Source: Ralstonia condita
Lineage (GTDB): Bacteria > Pseudomonadota > Gammaproteobacteria > Burkholderiales > Burkholderiaceae
Direction: 5' to 3'
Assembly: GCF_958405655.1 (NCBI RefSeq)
Contig: NZ_CATYWO010000002.1
Location: 620,001-684,000 of the forward strand
DNA length: 64,000 nt
Below the pieces are notes generated by a model that was not told where the DNA came from, ran no database searches, and saw nothing but the letters and a program-made list of their open reading frames with translations. The position numbers and the translations under genes were made by a program. Shown here in pieces: positions 35,983 through 44,114 of this stretch; the first letter of the stretch is position 1, and each line of letters opens with the position of its first letter.

Positions 35983-36486
35983 TCAGCTTTGCGAGATACG
36001 GTCGAGATGCGCCTGCAACGCAGCGTTGTCGAGCGTGTCGAGCGGCAGCATCAGCAGTTGCAGCATGCGGTATCCGATGGCCTGGCGCGTCAACTCGAAA
36101 GCCTGCCGTTTGCCCGCGTCACCGCCCTGCGCGTTGGATGGATCGGGGTAGCCCCAATGCACCTTCACGGGGCTGCCGGGCCAGTACGGGCAGGTCTCGG
36201 CCGCGGCGCTGTCGCAGACGGTGATGACGATGCGCATCTGCGGCGCGCCGTCGGCGACGAACTCGTCCCAGCTCTTGCTGCGATAGCCCGTGGTGTCGAC
36301 GCCGGCTTGTTCCAACGCCTCGACGGCGAATGGGTTGATTCGCCCGCTGGGCGCGCTGCCCGCGCTGTAGGCGCGGACATCCTTGCCCAGCGTCCGCGCC
36401 CAATGGTTGAGCATGCCTTCGCTCAGTACGCTGCGTGCGGAGTTGTGGGTGCAGAGGATCAGGACGTTAGTGGTGTGGTCGGCCAT
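35983..36486 (-). CDS. arsC: Arsenate reductase, low-molecular-weight phosphatase type
   Basis: A 167-residue cytoplasmic enzyme that reduces As(V) to As(III). The N-terminal C12-THNSA-R18-S loop is the LMW protein tyrosine phosphatase P-loop (CX5R). C91 and C99 (VCDSAAAETCP) are the redox pair of the thioredoxin-linked ArsC class. ATG 36486 follows AGGAG on the minus strand; the longer frame upstream is the shadow of arsI. It feeds arsenite to Acr3. Confidence 0.93.
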   Translation of the reverse strand: MADHTTNVLILCTHNSARSVLSEGMLNHWARTLGKDVRAYSAGSAPSGRINPFAVEALEQAGVDTTGYRSKSWDEFVADGAPQMRIVITVCDSAAAETCPYWPGSPVKVHWGYPDPSNAQGGDAGKRQAFELTRQAIGYRMLQLLMLPLDTLDNAALQAHLDRISQS

Positions 36487-36496
36487 CTCGGCGCTC

Positions 36497-36979
36497 CTAG
36501 CAGCAGGACGAGCCCGACTTGACCGCGATGCCGACCGGCTTTCCCCCCGGCGCGCGCGGGGCGCAACATGCCGAGGCCTCGGCCGGGGCCGCTTCCTGCG
36601 TGCCTTCACTGAATACCGGAATGTTGGCGAGCGAGTGGAAGTGCTCCCAGGCGATGCCCTGCGGGTCGGTGATCCAATGCTTGTCGCTGCGCGCGTAGCA
36701 GCAGGTGGTTTCGCCCTCGTCCAGCAGCGCCATGTCGGCGGCCTCGGCACGTGCTTTCAGCTCGGCCAGTTCAGCCGCGTCATCCACCTGAAAGCCCAGA
36801 TGATCCACGCCAGGCGTGCTGCCCCGTGTGGAGATGGCGAAGTTGATGCGCGGGTCGTCCAGCATCCACTTCGCATAGTCGCTTTCGACACGGGTCGGCT
36901 CGGCCGCGAACAGCTTCGAATAGAACGCGATGCTCTTCGACAGGTCATCAACGTGGACATGCACGTGGAATCGTTTCAT
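36497..36979 (-). CDS. arsI: ArsI/CadI-family C-As lyase
   Basis: A 160-residue VOC-family Fe(II) dioxygenase that cleaves the carbon-arsenic bond of trivalent organoarsenicals such as MAs(III). Likely metal ligands are H5, H60 (GVDHLGF) and E112 (WEHFHS). The vicinal pair C93-C94 (TTCCYARS) binds the arsenical. A Cys-rich tail (SACCAP, GSSCC) is typical. ATG 36979 lies 11 nt after arsR. The presence of arsI extends this operon beyond inorganic arsenic. CadI-type cadmium induction is the alternative reading of the family. Confidence 0.92.
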   Translation of the reverse strand: MKRFHVHVHVDDLSKSIAFYSKLFAAEPTRVESDYAKWMLDDPRINFAISTRGSTPGVDHLGFQVDDAAELAELKARAEAADMALLDEGETTCCYARSDKHWITDPQGIAWEHFHSLANIPVFSEGTQEAAPAEASACCAPRAPGGKPVGIAVKSGSSCC

Positions 36980-36990
36980 GGGGTACTCCT

Positions 36991-37314
36991 TCAGCATTTG
37001 CAATCGGTGGTGCTGGGTTCCAGGCAGGCCGCCCCCTGGCAGCAATTGGCCGTCAGGAAGCCCAGCAAGGCCGCCATGTGGTCGTAGGCCGCGCGATAGA
37101 TCAGGTTGCGGCCATCGCGCTCCTGCGTGACGAGGCGCGCGTTCATCAGTTCCTTGAGGTGGAACGACAACGTGGCGCCCGGCACGTCGAGCTGTTCGGC
37201 AAGCGCGCCTGGCGTCATGCCCGTTGGCCCGGCTACCACCAGCATGCGGAAAACCTGCAGGCGGAGGTGATGGGCAAGGGCAGCAAGGGATCGGACGACA
37301 TCATTTTCTTCCAT
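36991..37314 (-). CDS. arsR: ArsR arsenic-responsive repressor
   Basis: A 107-residue SmtB/ArsR repressor with a winged HTH (GALAEQLDVPGATLSFHLKELMNARLV). The As(III) site is C-terminal: C91-C92 and C97, with extra C105 and C107. This matches the Acidithiobacillus-type ArsR (C95/C96/C102) rather than the E. coli helix-3 type. It is first in the operon. The ATG lies at the predicted transcription start, so its mRNA may be leaderless. Confidence 0.93.
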   Translation of the reverse strand: MEENDVVRSLAALAHHLRLQVFRMLVVAGPTGMTPGALAEQLDVPGATLSFHLKELMNARLVTQERDGRNLIYRAAYDHMAALLGFLTANCCQGAACLEPSTTDCKC

Positions 37315-37320
37315 ATTTCC

Positions 37321-37349
37321 AATATATTCGAAAGATAGACTTTGTGCAA
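37321..37349 (-). promoter_or_regulatory. ars operon promoter with overlapping operator
   Basis: On the minus strand TTGCAC (37344-37349) and TATATT (37321-37326) are exactly 17 bp apart. The -10 region lies in an AT-rich partial dyad (TTCGAA/TTGGAA) suited to ArsR binding. The -10 ends 7 bp before the arsR ATG. Confidence 0.7.
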
Positions 37350-37593
37350 GTCAGCGGCGGGCACGGTGCAGCAGCGCTCGAGTGGTGAGCCGTGGACGCC
37401 GATGCTCGAGCAGGGGGCATCGACGGCTTCCGGGAGGCGTTTGAACCTCAGACTGTCGAATGCGAGCAGCCAGGCGCGAAGTGCGGCGCGCCACCCGTGA
37501 AATCCGACTGTGCGAGCGTGTGCCCGACGGCAATCGACGGGCATGTGTGGCCGTCATTTAAAATCGCGCACTTTGCCCGGACTCCCTCACTCC

Positions 37594-38514
37594 ATGTGGT
37601 TCAAGAATCTTCAGCTTCATCGTCTGCCGGCACCCTGGGCCGTGACGCCCGACCAGATCGAACAATGGCTGGCGCCCCACGCGTTCCGGCCCGGAAACAG
37701 CCTCGACATGCAAAGCGCCGGATGGGCATCGCCACGCGATGACGGCGCGCTCGTCTATTCGACCAACCGGCAGATGCTGCTCGTGTTCCGTGCCGAGAAG
37801 AAACTGCTCCCGGCGTCGGTCGTCAATCAGGTGACCAGGGCCCGCGCGGTTGAACTCGAAGAGCAGCAAGGCTTCAAGGTCGGGCGCAAACAGATGCGCG
37901 AACTGAAGGAGCAGGTGACCGATGAATTGCTCCCCCGTGCGTTCGCCATCCGCCGCGATACCCGTGTGTGGATCGATCCGGTCAACGGCTGGCTCGTCAT
38001 CGATGCGGCTGCGCAGGGCGTGGCCGACGACGTTCGCAGCCTGCTGGTGAAGTCGATCGACCGGTTGCCGATCACGAGCGTCCAGGTGGCGCGGTCACCG
38101 GTTGCCGCGATGACGGACTGGCTGCTCTCCGGTGAGGCGCCGGGCGGATTCACCGTCGACCAGGACGCTGAACTGCGCTCGACCGGCGAAGGCGGCGCCA
38201 CGGTGCGATACGTCGGCCACGCGCTGGAAGCGGACGACATGCGCCGGCATATCGAGGCCGGCAAGCAGTGCACGCGCCTCGCGATGACATGGGACAACCG
38301 GATCTCGTTCCTGCTGACGCCGTCGCTGACGATCAAGCGCGTGACGCCGCTCGACGTCATCAAGGAAGCGGCGGACGCCACCGCGCAGAATGACGACGAA
38401 CGCTTCGAATCGGACGTCGCCCTGATGACGGGTGAACTCGGGCGGATGTTGACCGATCTGGTCGAGAGCCTGGGCGGCGATCGGCATGAGGCGATGCACC
38501 AGGCGGCGGCCTGA
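37594..38514 (+). CDS. rdgC: Recombination-associated protein RdgC
   Basis: A 306-residue RdgC, a ring-shaped dimer that binds double-stranded DNA without sequence specificity and restrains RecA-mediated exchange. The start MWFKNLQLHRL and the region FRAEKKLLPASVVNQ are diagnostic. ATG 37594 is chosen because the conserved N-terminus begins there. Full length for the family. It is a single gene, not tied to the adjacent ars operon. Confidence 0.95.
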   Translation: MWFKNLQLHRLPAPWAVTPDQIEQWLAPHAFRPGNSLDMQSAGWASPRDDGALVYSTNRQMLLVFRAEKKLLPASVVNQVTRARAVELEEQQGFKVGRKQMRELKEQVTDELLPRAFAIRRDTRVWIDPVNGWLVIDAAAQGVADDVRSLLVKSIDRLPITSVQVARSPVAAMTDWLLSGEAPGGFTVDQDAELRSTGEGGATVRYVGHALEADDMRRHIEAGKQCTRLAMTWDNRISFLLTPSLTIKRVTPLDVIKEAADATAQNDDERFESDVALMTGELGRMLTDLVESLGGDRHEAMHQAAA

Positions 38515-38571
38515 TGCATCGGTCGTCATCGGCGCGGGCGATGGCCGAGTGACGACGTACGCCTGGATTGC

Positions 38572-39249
38572 CTAAATCAGCGTCGAATCATCATCTGAAT
38601 AGTCACTGTCGCTGAAATCCGTATCGAGTAGGCCGTCGTCGCGTGACGACGTGTCGAGGTTGGATGACCGACCGCTGTCGCCCTCGTAGATGTTGTTGAT
38701 GATGGTTTCCGACGGGCCGCCCAGCATCGGCTGCTGGCCGAAGAAGCCGCCGCCGCTGTTGTGGTGGAACAGGTTTTCGATCCCCTGGAACAGCAACGCG
38801 CCGCCGGCCACGCCCGCCGCCGTGGTGGCGATGCTGCCGAGCGTGCTGCCAAGCCCGCCGCTCAGGAAACCGCCGCGCGCAGGCTGGGAGGGCATCGGCT
38901 GGGCAGCGGTAGGCATCGATGCTGGAGCTGCTTGCTGCGGCGTATAGCCAGGGGCGGGCGTTGCCCCGTTGGCGTGGCTTCCCCAGTTGCTGGCGGCATC
39001 CATGAACGACGTGCTACGCCCGGCCTGTGCCGCCTGAAGCTGGCTCTGCAACGTCGCAATCTGGGCCTGCGCAGAGGCAAGTGCCTGGTCGAGCAGCATG
39101 GCGCGCTGTACCAGCAGATACGCTGCGTCGGGTTGGCGCGCCACGGCGTCCAGAATCCGGGCCTCGGCCTGCGGGTCCTTGGTCCCGGCGCGCGCTTGCG
39201 TCAATTGGGCCAGGAAGGTTTCCAGGGCTTGCTGTTCTTGCGGGGACAT
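38572..39249 (-). CDS. DUF2076 domain protein
   Basis: A 225-residue protein matching the DUF2076 pattern. The N-terminal helical domain (SPQEQQALETFLAQLTQ, DPQAEARILDAVARQPDAAYLLVQR) includes a coiled coil to about 80. A Pro/Ala-rich linker follows, then a Gly/Ala-rich hydrophobic segment (GGLGSTLGSIATTAAGVAGGALLFQGIENLF) and an acidic tail rich in Asp/Ser. The helical part may be cytoplasmic or periplasmic; function unknown. ATG 39249 fits the family start; ATG 39264 is five codons longer. It is convergent with rdgC. Confidence 0.8.
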   Translation of the reverse strand: MSPQEQQALETFLAQLTQARAGTKDPQAEARILDAVARQPDAAYLLVQRAMLLDQALASAQAQIATLQSQLQAAQAGRSTSFMDAASNWGSHANGATPAPGYTPQQAAPASMPTAAQPMPSQPARGGFLSGGLGSTLGSIATTAAGVAGGALLFQGIENLFHHNSGGGFFGQQPMLGGPSETIINNIYEGDSGRSSNLDTSSRDDGLLDTDFSDSDYSDDDSTLI

Positions 39250-39462
39250 GGCGGTTTTTCCCATCCGGTTGATGTGCGACGTGTGCAGGCTAGGTCGCCA
39301 GTCTTAAGCGAACATTAAAGCCGGCCCGGGCTGTGTAACGGCCTGTAACCCGACGGTGCCACTCCCCATCGGCCTGGCCGGGCGGGACGCCAATGCTCCT
39401 TTGATGTACGTTTGCCGTCGCCGCTTTGGTGTAAACCCCGGGCCCGCATCCCGCCTAATTAC

Positions 39463-39491
39463 TTTACAACTAAACTATTCATGACTAATGT
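39463..39491 (+). promoter_or_regulatory. Promoter of the anthranilate operon
   Basis: TTTACA (39463-39468) and TAATGT (39486-39491) are separated by 17 bp. ACTAA repeats twice within the element, a possible MarR half-site pair. The first gene starts 25 bp downstream with GGAG at 39507-39510. Confidence 0.6.
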
Positions 39492-39515
39492 ATCTGCATC
39501 GAACGCGGAGCTGTC

Positions 39516-41879
39516 ATGAAGATTGTCTGTATTGGTGGTGGGCCGGCCGGCCTGTACTTTGCCCTGCTGATGAAGCTGCAGGACCCGTCGCACGACATCA
39601 CCGTGGTGGAGCGCAACCGGCCGTATGACACGTTCGGCTGGGGCGTGGTGTTCTCCGACCAGACGCTGGGCAACCTGCAGCGCGCCGACGCCAAAAGCGC
39701 CGCGCAGATCCTCGACGCCTTCAACCACTGGGACGACATTGAGGTGCACATCCGCGGCCAGGTGGTGCGCTCGGGCGGGCACGGCTTCTGCGGCATCGGG
39801 CGCAAGCGCCTGCTGAACATCCTGCAGGCGCGCTGTGAGGAAGAGGGCGTCAAGCTCGTCTTTGAAACAGACGTGCAAGATGACACGTCCTACGCCGATG
39901 CCGACCTCATCATCGCCAGCGACGGCCTGAACAGCCGCATCCGCACCAAGTACGCCGCAACCTATCAACCCGATATCGACACGCGCCGATGCCGCTTTGT
40001 CTGGCTGGGCACGCACAAGCTGTTCGAGGCCTTCACGTTTGCATTTGAAGAGACCGAGCACGGCTGGTTCCAGGCGCATGCATACCGCTTTGACGACGAG
40101 ACCTCCACCTTCATCGTCGAGACACCCGAAGAGGTATGGCGCGCCGCCGGGCTGGAGACCATGGAGAAGGAAGAGGCCATCGCGTACTGCGAGCGGCTCT
40201 TCGCCAAGTACCTCGACGGCAACAAGCTGATCTCCAACGCCACGCATCTGCGGGGCTCGGCGCAGTGGATTCGCTTTCCGCGCGTGGTTTGCCGGCATTG
40301 GGTGCATACCAACGCGCACGGCACGCCGGTGGTGCTGATGGGCGACGCCGCGCACACGGCGCATTTCTCGATCGGGTCGGGCACCAAACTGGCGCTGGAA
40401 GATTCGATTGAACTTGCGCGCAGCATCGGCCAGCACCCTGGCGATTTGCGTGCCGCGCTTGAGCACTACGAGGCAGTGCGCAGCGTGGAAGTGCTGCGCA
40501 TCCAGAACGCGGCGCGCAACTCGACCGAGTGGTTTGAAAATGTAGACCGCTACGCCAACCTGCCGACCGAACAATTTGCGTATTCGCTGCTCACGCGCAG
40601 CCAGCGCATCAGTCACGAAAACCTGCGTCAGCGCGACAAGCGTTATCTCGAACAGTTTGAAGACTGGATTGCCGAGCAGGCCGGCGCCCCGCGCGGGCCG
40701 CAGCACGGCCCCGTGCCGCCGATGTTCACGCCCTTCACGGTGCGTGGCGTCACGCTCAAGAACCGCGTGGTGGTGTCGCCCATGGCGCAGTACTCGTGCG
40801 AAGACGGTCAGCCGGCGGATTACCACCTCGTGCACCTGGGCGCGCGCGCCATGGGGGGCGCCGGCCTGGTGATGGCCGAGATGACGTGCGTGTCGCCGGA
40901 CGCGCGCATCACCCCGGGCTGCCCGGGCTTGTGGAACACCGACCAGCGCGACGGCTGGGCGCGCATCGTGCAGTTTGTGCACGCCAACAGCGATGCGAAG
41001 CTCGGAATCCAGCTCGGCCATGCCGGTGCCAAGGGCTCGACGCGCGTGGCGTGGGAGGGCATCGATCTGCCGCTGGAAGGCGGGCAGAACTGGCCGCTGA
41101 TCTCGGCATCGCCGCAGCAGTACCTGGATGGCGTGAGCCAGTGGTCGCGCGCCATGACGCGCGACGACATGGACCGCGTGCGTGACGACTTTGTTCACGC
41201 CGCGCGCCTGGCGGCGGACGCCGGATTCGACTGGCTGGAGCTGCACTGTGCGCATGGCTATTTGCTGTCATCGTTCATCTCGCCGTTGACGAATCAGCGC
41301 AATGACGAATATGGCGGCTCGCTGGAAAACCGCTTGCGTTTTCCGCTCGAAGTCTTCCACGCGGTGCGTGAAGTGTGGCCGAGCAACAAGCCCATGTCGG
41401 TGCGGATTTCCGCGCACGACTGGGTGGAGGGCGGTATTACGCCCGACGATGCAGTGGAAATTGCGCGCATCTTCAAGGCCGCAGGCGCGGACATGATCGA
41501 TTGCTCATCGGGCCAGGTCAGCAAGAAGGAGCAGCCAGTGTATGGCCGCATGTTCCAGACGCCGTTTGCCGACCGCGTGCGCAACGAGGCGGGCATCGCC
41601 ACAATTGCCGTGGGGGCCATCTCCGAGGCGGACCACGTCAACAGCATCATCGCGGCGGGCCGTGCCGACCTGTGCGCCGTGGCGCGCCCGCACCTGGCCA
41701 ACCCGGCCTGGACGCTGAACGAAGCCGCCCGCATCGGCTACCTCGACATGCCGTGGCCCAAGCAATATCGCGCGGGCAAGCTGCAGCTGGAGCGCAACCT
41801 GGAGCGCGAGCGCGCGATGGCCGCGCAGGCGGCGGGGCTGTCTCCGCTGGAGCAGGCCAACCGCATGCAGGGGGTTTGA
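39516..41879 (+). CDS. abmA: Anthraniloyl-CoA monooxygenase/ene-reductase fusion (ACMR)
   Basis: A 787-residue natural fusion. The N-terminal 385 residues are a class A flavin monooxygenase: GGGPAGLYFA (FAD), GFCGIGRKRLL, and GDAAHTAHFSIGSGTKLALEDS near 278. The C-terminal part from about 405 is an Old Yellow Enzyme barrel: FTPFTVRGVTLKNRVVVSPM, QLGHAGAKGS, SPLTNQRNDEYGGS. The Azoarcus evansii enzyme of the same architecture hydroxylates 2-aminobenzoyl-CoA and reduces the ring, giving 2-amino-5-oxocyclohex-1-ene-carbonyl-CoA. Databases often call this family salicylyl-CoA 5-hydroxylase/oxidoreductase. The adjacent CoA ligase supports the anthranilate reading. Confidence 0.85.
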   Translation: MKIVCIGGGPAGLYFALLMKLQDPSHDITVVERNRPYDTFGWGVVFSDQTLGNLQRADAKSAAQILDAFNHWDDIEVHIRGQVVRSGGHGFCGIGRKRLLNILQARCEEEGVKLVFETDVQDDTSYADADLIIASDGLNSRIRTKYAATYQPDIDTRRCRFVWLGTHKLFEAFTFAFEETEHGWFQAHAYRFDDETSTFIVETPEEVWRAAGLETMEKEEAIAYCERLFAKYLDGNKLISNATHLRGSAQWIRFPRVVCRHWVHTNAHGTPVVLMGDAAHTAHFSIGSGTKLALEDSIELARSIGQHPGDLRAALEHYEAVRSVEVLRIQNAARNSTEWFENVDRYANLPTEQFAYSLLTRSQRISHENLRQRDKRYLEQFEDWIAEQAGAPRGPQHGPVPPMFTPFTVRGVTLKNRVVVSPMAQYSCEDGQPADYHLVHLGARAMGGAGLVMAEMTCVSPDARITPGCPGLWNTDQRDGWARIVQFVHANSDAKLGIQLGHAGAKGSTRVAWEGIDLPLEGGQNWPLISASPQQYLDGVSQWSRAMTRDDMDRVRDDFVHAARLAADAGFDWLELHCAHGYLLSSFISPLTNQRNDEYGGSLENRLRFPLEVFHAVREVWPSNKPMSVRISAHDWVEGGITPDDAVEIARIFKAAGADMIDCSSGQVSKKEQPVYGRMFQTPFADRVRNEAGIATIAVGAISEADHVNSIIAAGRADLCAVARPHLANPAWTLNEAARIGYLDMPWPKQYRAGKLQLERNLERERAMAAQAAGLSPLEQANRMQGV

Positions 41880-41880
41880 G

Positions 41881-42663
41881 ATGGCGACACCTGCAATGCT
41901 CACCGGGCACCACGCCGTCGTTACGGGCGCAGGGCGCGGGATCGGCGCTGCGATTGCCGCCCAACTGGCGGCGCATGGCGCCACGCTCACACTGACGGGC
42001 CGCAACGCCGATGTGCTGCAAGCCACCGCAAGGACGTTGCCAGACAGCGCCCGCGCGCAAGTCGTGACGTGCGATGTGACCGACGAGGCGAGCGTGTCGG
42101 CGGCGTTCGAATCTGCACGCGCGGGGCTCGGCCCCATCTCCATCCTTGTCAACAACGCGGGCCAGGCTGAGAGTGCGCCGTTTGCCAAGACCACGCTCGA
42201 CCAATGGCAGCGTATGTTGGCCGTCAACCTGACGGGCACGTTCCTGTGCACACAGGCGGCGCTGGCCGATGTGCAGGCGTCGGGCCGCGGCCGCATCGTG
42301 AACATTGCCAGCACGGCGGGGCAGCGCGGTTATGCGTATGTGTCGGCGTATGTGGCCGCCAAGCATGGCGTCATTGGCCTCACGCGCTCGCTGGCGCTGG
42401 AGCTGGCGGCGCGCGGCGTCACCGTCAACGCAGTCTGCCCCGGCTATACGGAAACCGACATCGTGCGCGAGAGCATCGACCGCATCGTCGCCCGCACCGG
42501 CCGCAGTGCGGAAGAAGCGCGGGCCGAGCTGGTGAAGGGCAATCCGCAAGGCCGGCTGATCACGCCGTACGAAGTGGCGAACGCCGTGGTGTGGCTGTGC
42601 TCCGATGGCGCGTCTTCCATCACCGGGCAATCCATCTCGGTATCCGGCGGGGAGGTGATGTGA
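41881..42663 (+). CDS. Short-chain dehydrogenase/reductase (SDR)
   Basis: A 260-residue classical SDR. TGAGRGIG is the NAD(P)-binding loop, NNAG follows the fourth strand, the catalytic Ser is in NIASTAG, and the YxxxK motif is YVAAK. It lies one base after the monooxygenase stop and overlaps the MarR gene. In the pathway it probably oxidises or reduces a hydroxyacyl-CoA intermediate after ring opening. The precise step is not set by sequence. Confidence 0.87.
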   Translation: MATPAMLTGHHAVVTGAGRGIGAAIAAQLAAHGATLTLTGRNADVLQATARTLPDSARAQVVTCDVTDEASVSAAFESARAGLGPISILVNNAGQAESAPFAKTTLDQWQRMLAVNLTGTFLCTQAALADVQASGRGRIVNIASTAGQRGYAYVSAYVAAKHGVIGLTRSLALELAARGVTVNAVCPGYTETDIVRESIDRIVARTGRSAEEARAELVKGNPQGRLITPYEVANAVVWLCSDGASSITGQSISVSGGEVM

Positions 42664-43235
42664 GCAAGCCACGCAAAACCGCGCTGGCCACGCGCGCCTC
42701 CGGCCACCACGCTGTCGTGCAGGCGTTGGGCGACCAACATATCGGCCTGGAAGCCCGCGCGCATGTGGACGACCACATGGACGTCAAGATCTGGCTGCGC
42801 CTGTTGGCCTGCAGCACGCAGATCGAACAGCAGATCCGCCAGCGCCTGCGCACGCGTTTCAACACCACGTTGCCGCGCTTCGACTATCTGGCACAACTCG
42901 ACAGGCATCCGGACGGCCTGCGCATGAACGTGCTGTCGCGCTACCTGATGGTGACCGGCGGCAACGTCACCGGCCTGACCGACCAGTTGGAGAAGGAAGG
43001 GCTTGTCAACCGCGAGGCGGATCCGGATGATCGCCGGTCCTTTCGCGTGCTGCTGACCGACGCCGGCCGCCGCCACTTTGCCGAGATGGCCGCCGAGCAC
43101 GAACGCTGGCTGATCGAGATGTTCGACGGCCTTGGCATTGCTAACAAAGACGCGCTCTATGCGCAGCTCGGCCACCTGCGCGTTCATCTCGCGCAGCGCG
43201 AGCAAGAGCTGGACGCCCGCGAAGATCAACCCTGA
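42660..43235 (+). CDS. MarR-family regulator of the anthranilate operon
   Basis: A 191-residue MarR regulator. The winged helix includes LSRYLMVTGGNVTGLTDQLEKEGLV and the wing READPDDRRSFRVLLTDAG. GTG 42660 overlaps the SDR stop (GTGA) with GGAGG just upstream, so it is translationally coupled. Embedding the regulator inside the operon implies autoregulation. By analogy with MarR proteins of aryl-CoA pathways, the effector is probably an aryl-CoA such as 2-aminobenzoyl-CoA. Confidence 0.87.
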   Translation: MSKPRKTALATRASGHHAVVQALGDQHIGLEARAHVDDHMDVKIWLRLLACSTQIEQQIRQRLRTRFNTTLPRFDYLAQLDRHPDGLRMNVLSRYLMVTGGNVTGLTDQLEKEGLVNREADPDDRRSFRVLLTDAGRRHFAEMAAEHERWLIEMFDGLGIANKDALYAQLGHLRVHLAQREQELDAREDQP

Positions 43236-43252
43236 ACGAATCCGACCCAACC

Positions 43253-44113
43253 ATGACCGACCCGAATCACCATGTGGACCCGGCCCTGCTGGCCGGCAAC
43301 CGCCGACCGCTGGCGGGCTATCAAGCCAAGCATTTCCTGTGGAGCGTCGAAGGCGGCGTTGCCACCATCACGCTCAACCGGCCCGAGCGCAAGAACCCGC
43401 TCACGTTCGATTCGTATGCCGAGCTGCGCGACCTGTTTCATCAGCTCAAGTGGGCGGATGACGTCAAGGCCATCGTGCTGGCCGGTGCGAGCGACAACTT
43501 CTGCTCCGGCGGCGACGTGCACGAGATCATCGGCCCGCTCGTGCAACTGAAGGCGCCCGAGCTGCTGATGTTCACGCGCATGACGGGCGAACTGGTGAAG
43601 GCGATGCGCGCGTGCCCGCAGCCCATCGTCGCTGCCATTGACGGCGTGTGCGCGGGCGCGGGCGCCATCCTGGCGATGTCTTCCGACCTGCGCCTGGGCA
43701 CGGCGCGCAGCAAGACGGCGTTCCTCTTCAACCGCGTCGGCCTGGCCGGCTGCGACATGGGCGCCTGCGCGATCCTGCCGCGCATCATCGGTCAGGGCCG
43801 CGCGAGCGAACTGCTCTACACGGGGCGTTCGATGAACGGCGAAGAGGGCGAGCGCTGGGGCTTCTTCAACCGCCTGTGCGAACCGGCCCAGGTGCTGAGC
43901 CAAGCGCAAGCCCTGGCCGCCGACCTGGCCGCCGGCCCGACCTTCGCCAACGGCATTACCAAGACGATGCTGCACCAGGAATGGACGATGACGATCGAGC
44001 AGGCCATCGAGGCCGAGGCGCAGGCACAGGCCATCTGCATGCTGACCGAAGATTTCTCGCGGGCGTATCACGCGTTTGTCGCCAAGCAGAAACCGGTCTT
44101 CGAGGGGAACTGA
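43253..44113 (+). CDS. Enoyl-CoA hydratase/isomerase family protein (crotonase)
   Basis: A 286-residue crotonase-fold enzyme: the NRPERKNPLTFDSY strand, the oxyanion loop FCSGGDVHEI, and DGVCAGAGAILAMSSDLRLGT. An aspartate lies in GLAGCDMGA where hydratases carry the second catalytic Glu, so plain hydration is less certain. Crotonase relatives such as BadI and MenB open or close rings through beta-keto CoA chemistry. It could therefore be the ring-opening hydrolase of this pathway; a hydratase role is the alternative. Confidence 0.85.
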   Translation: MTDPNHHVDPALLAGNRRPLAGYQAKHFLWSVEGGVATITLNRPERKNPLTFDSYAELRDLFHQLKWADDVKAIVLAGASDNFCSGGDVHEIIGPLVQLKAPELLMFTRMTGELVKAMRACPQPIVAAIDGVCAGAGAILAMSSDLRLGTARSKTAFLFNRVGLAGCDMGACAILPRIIGQGRASELLYTGRSMNGEEGERWGFFNRLCEPAQVLSQAQALAADLAAGPTFANGITKTMLHQEWTMTIEQAIEAEAQAQAICMLTEDFSRAYHAFVAKQKPVFEGN

Positions 44114-44114
44114 G

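Noticed and set aside
39459..41255. 598-residue minus-strand frame opposite the ACMR gene
   Set aside because: Antisense shadow; the plus-strand frame has two complete enzyme domains.
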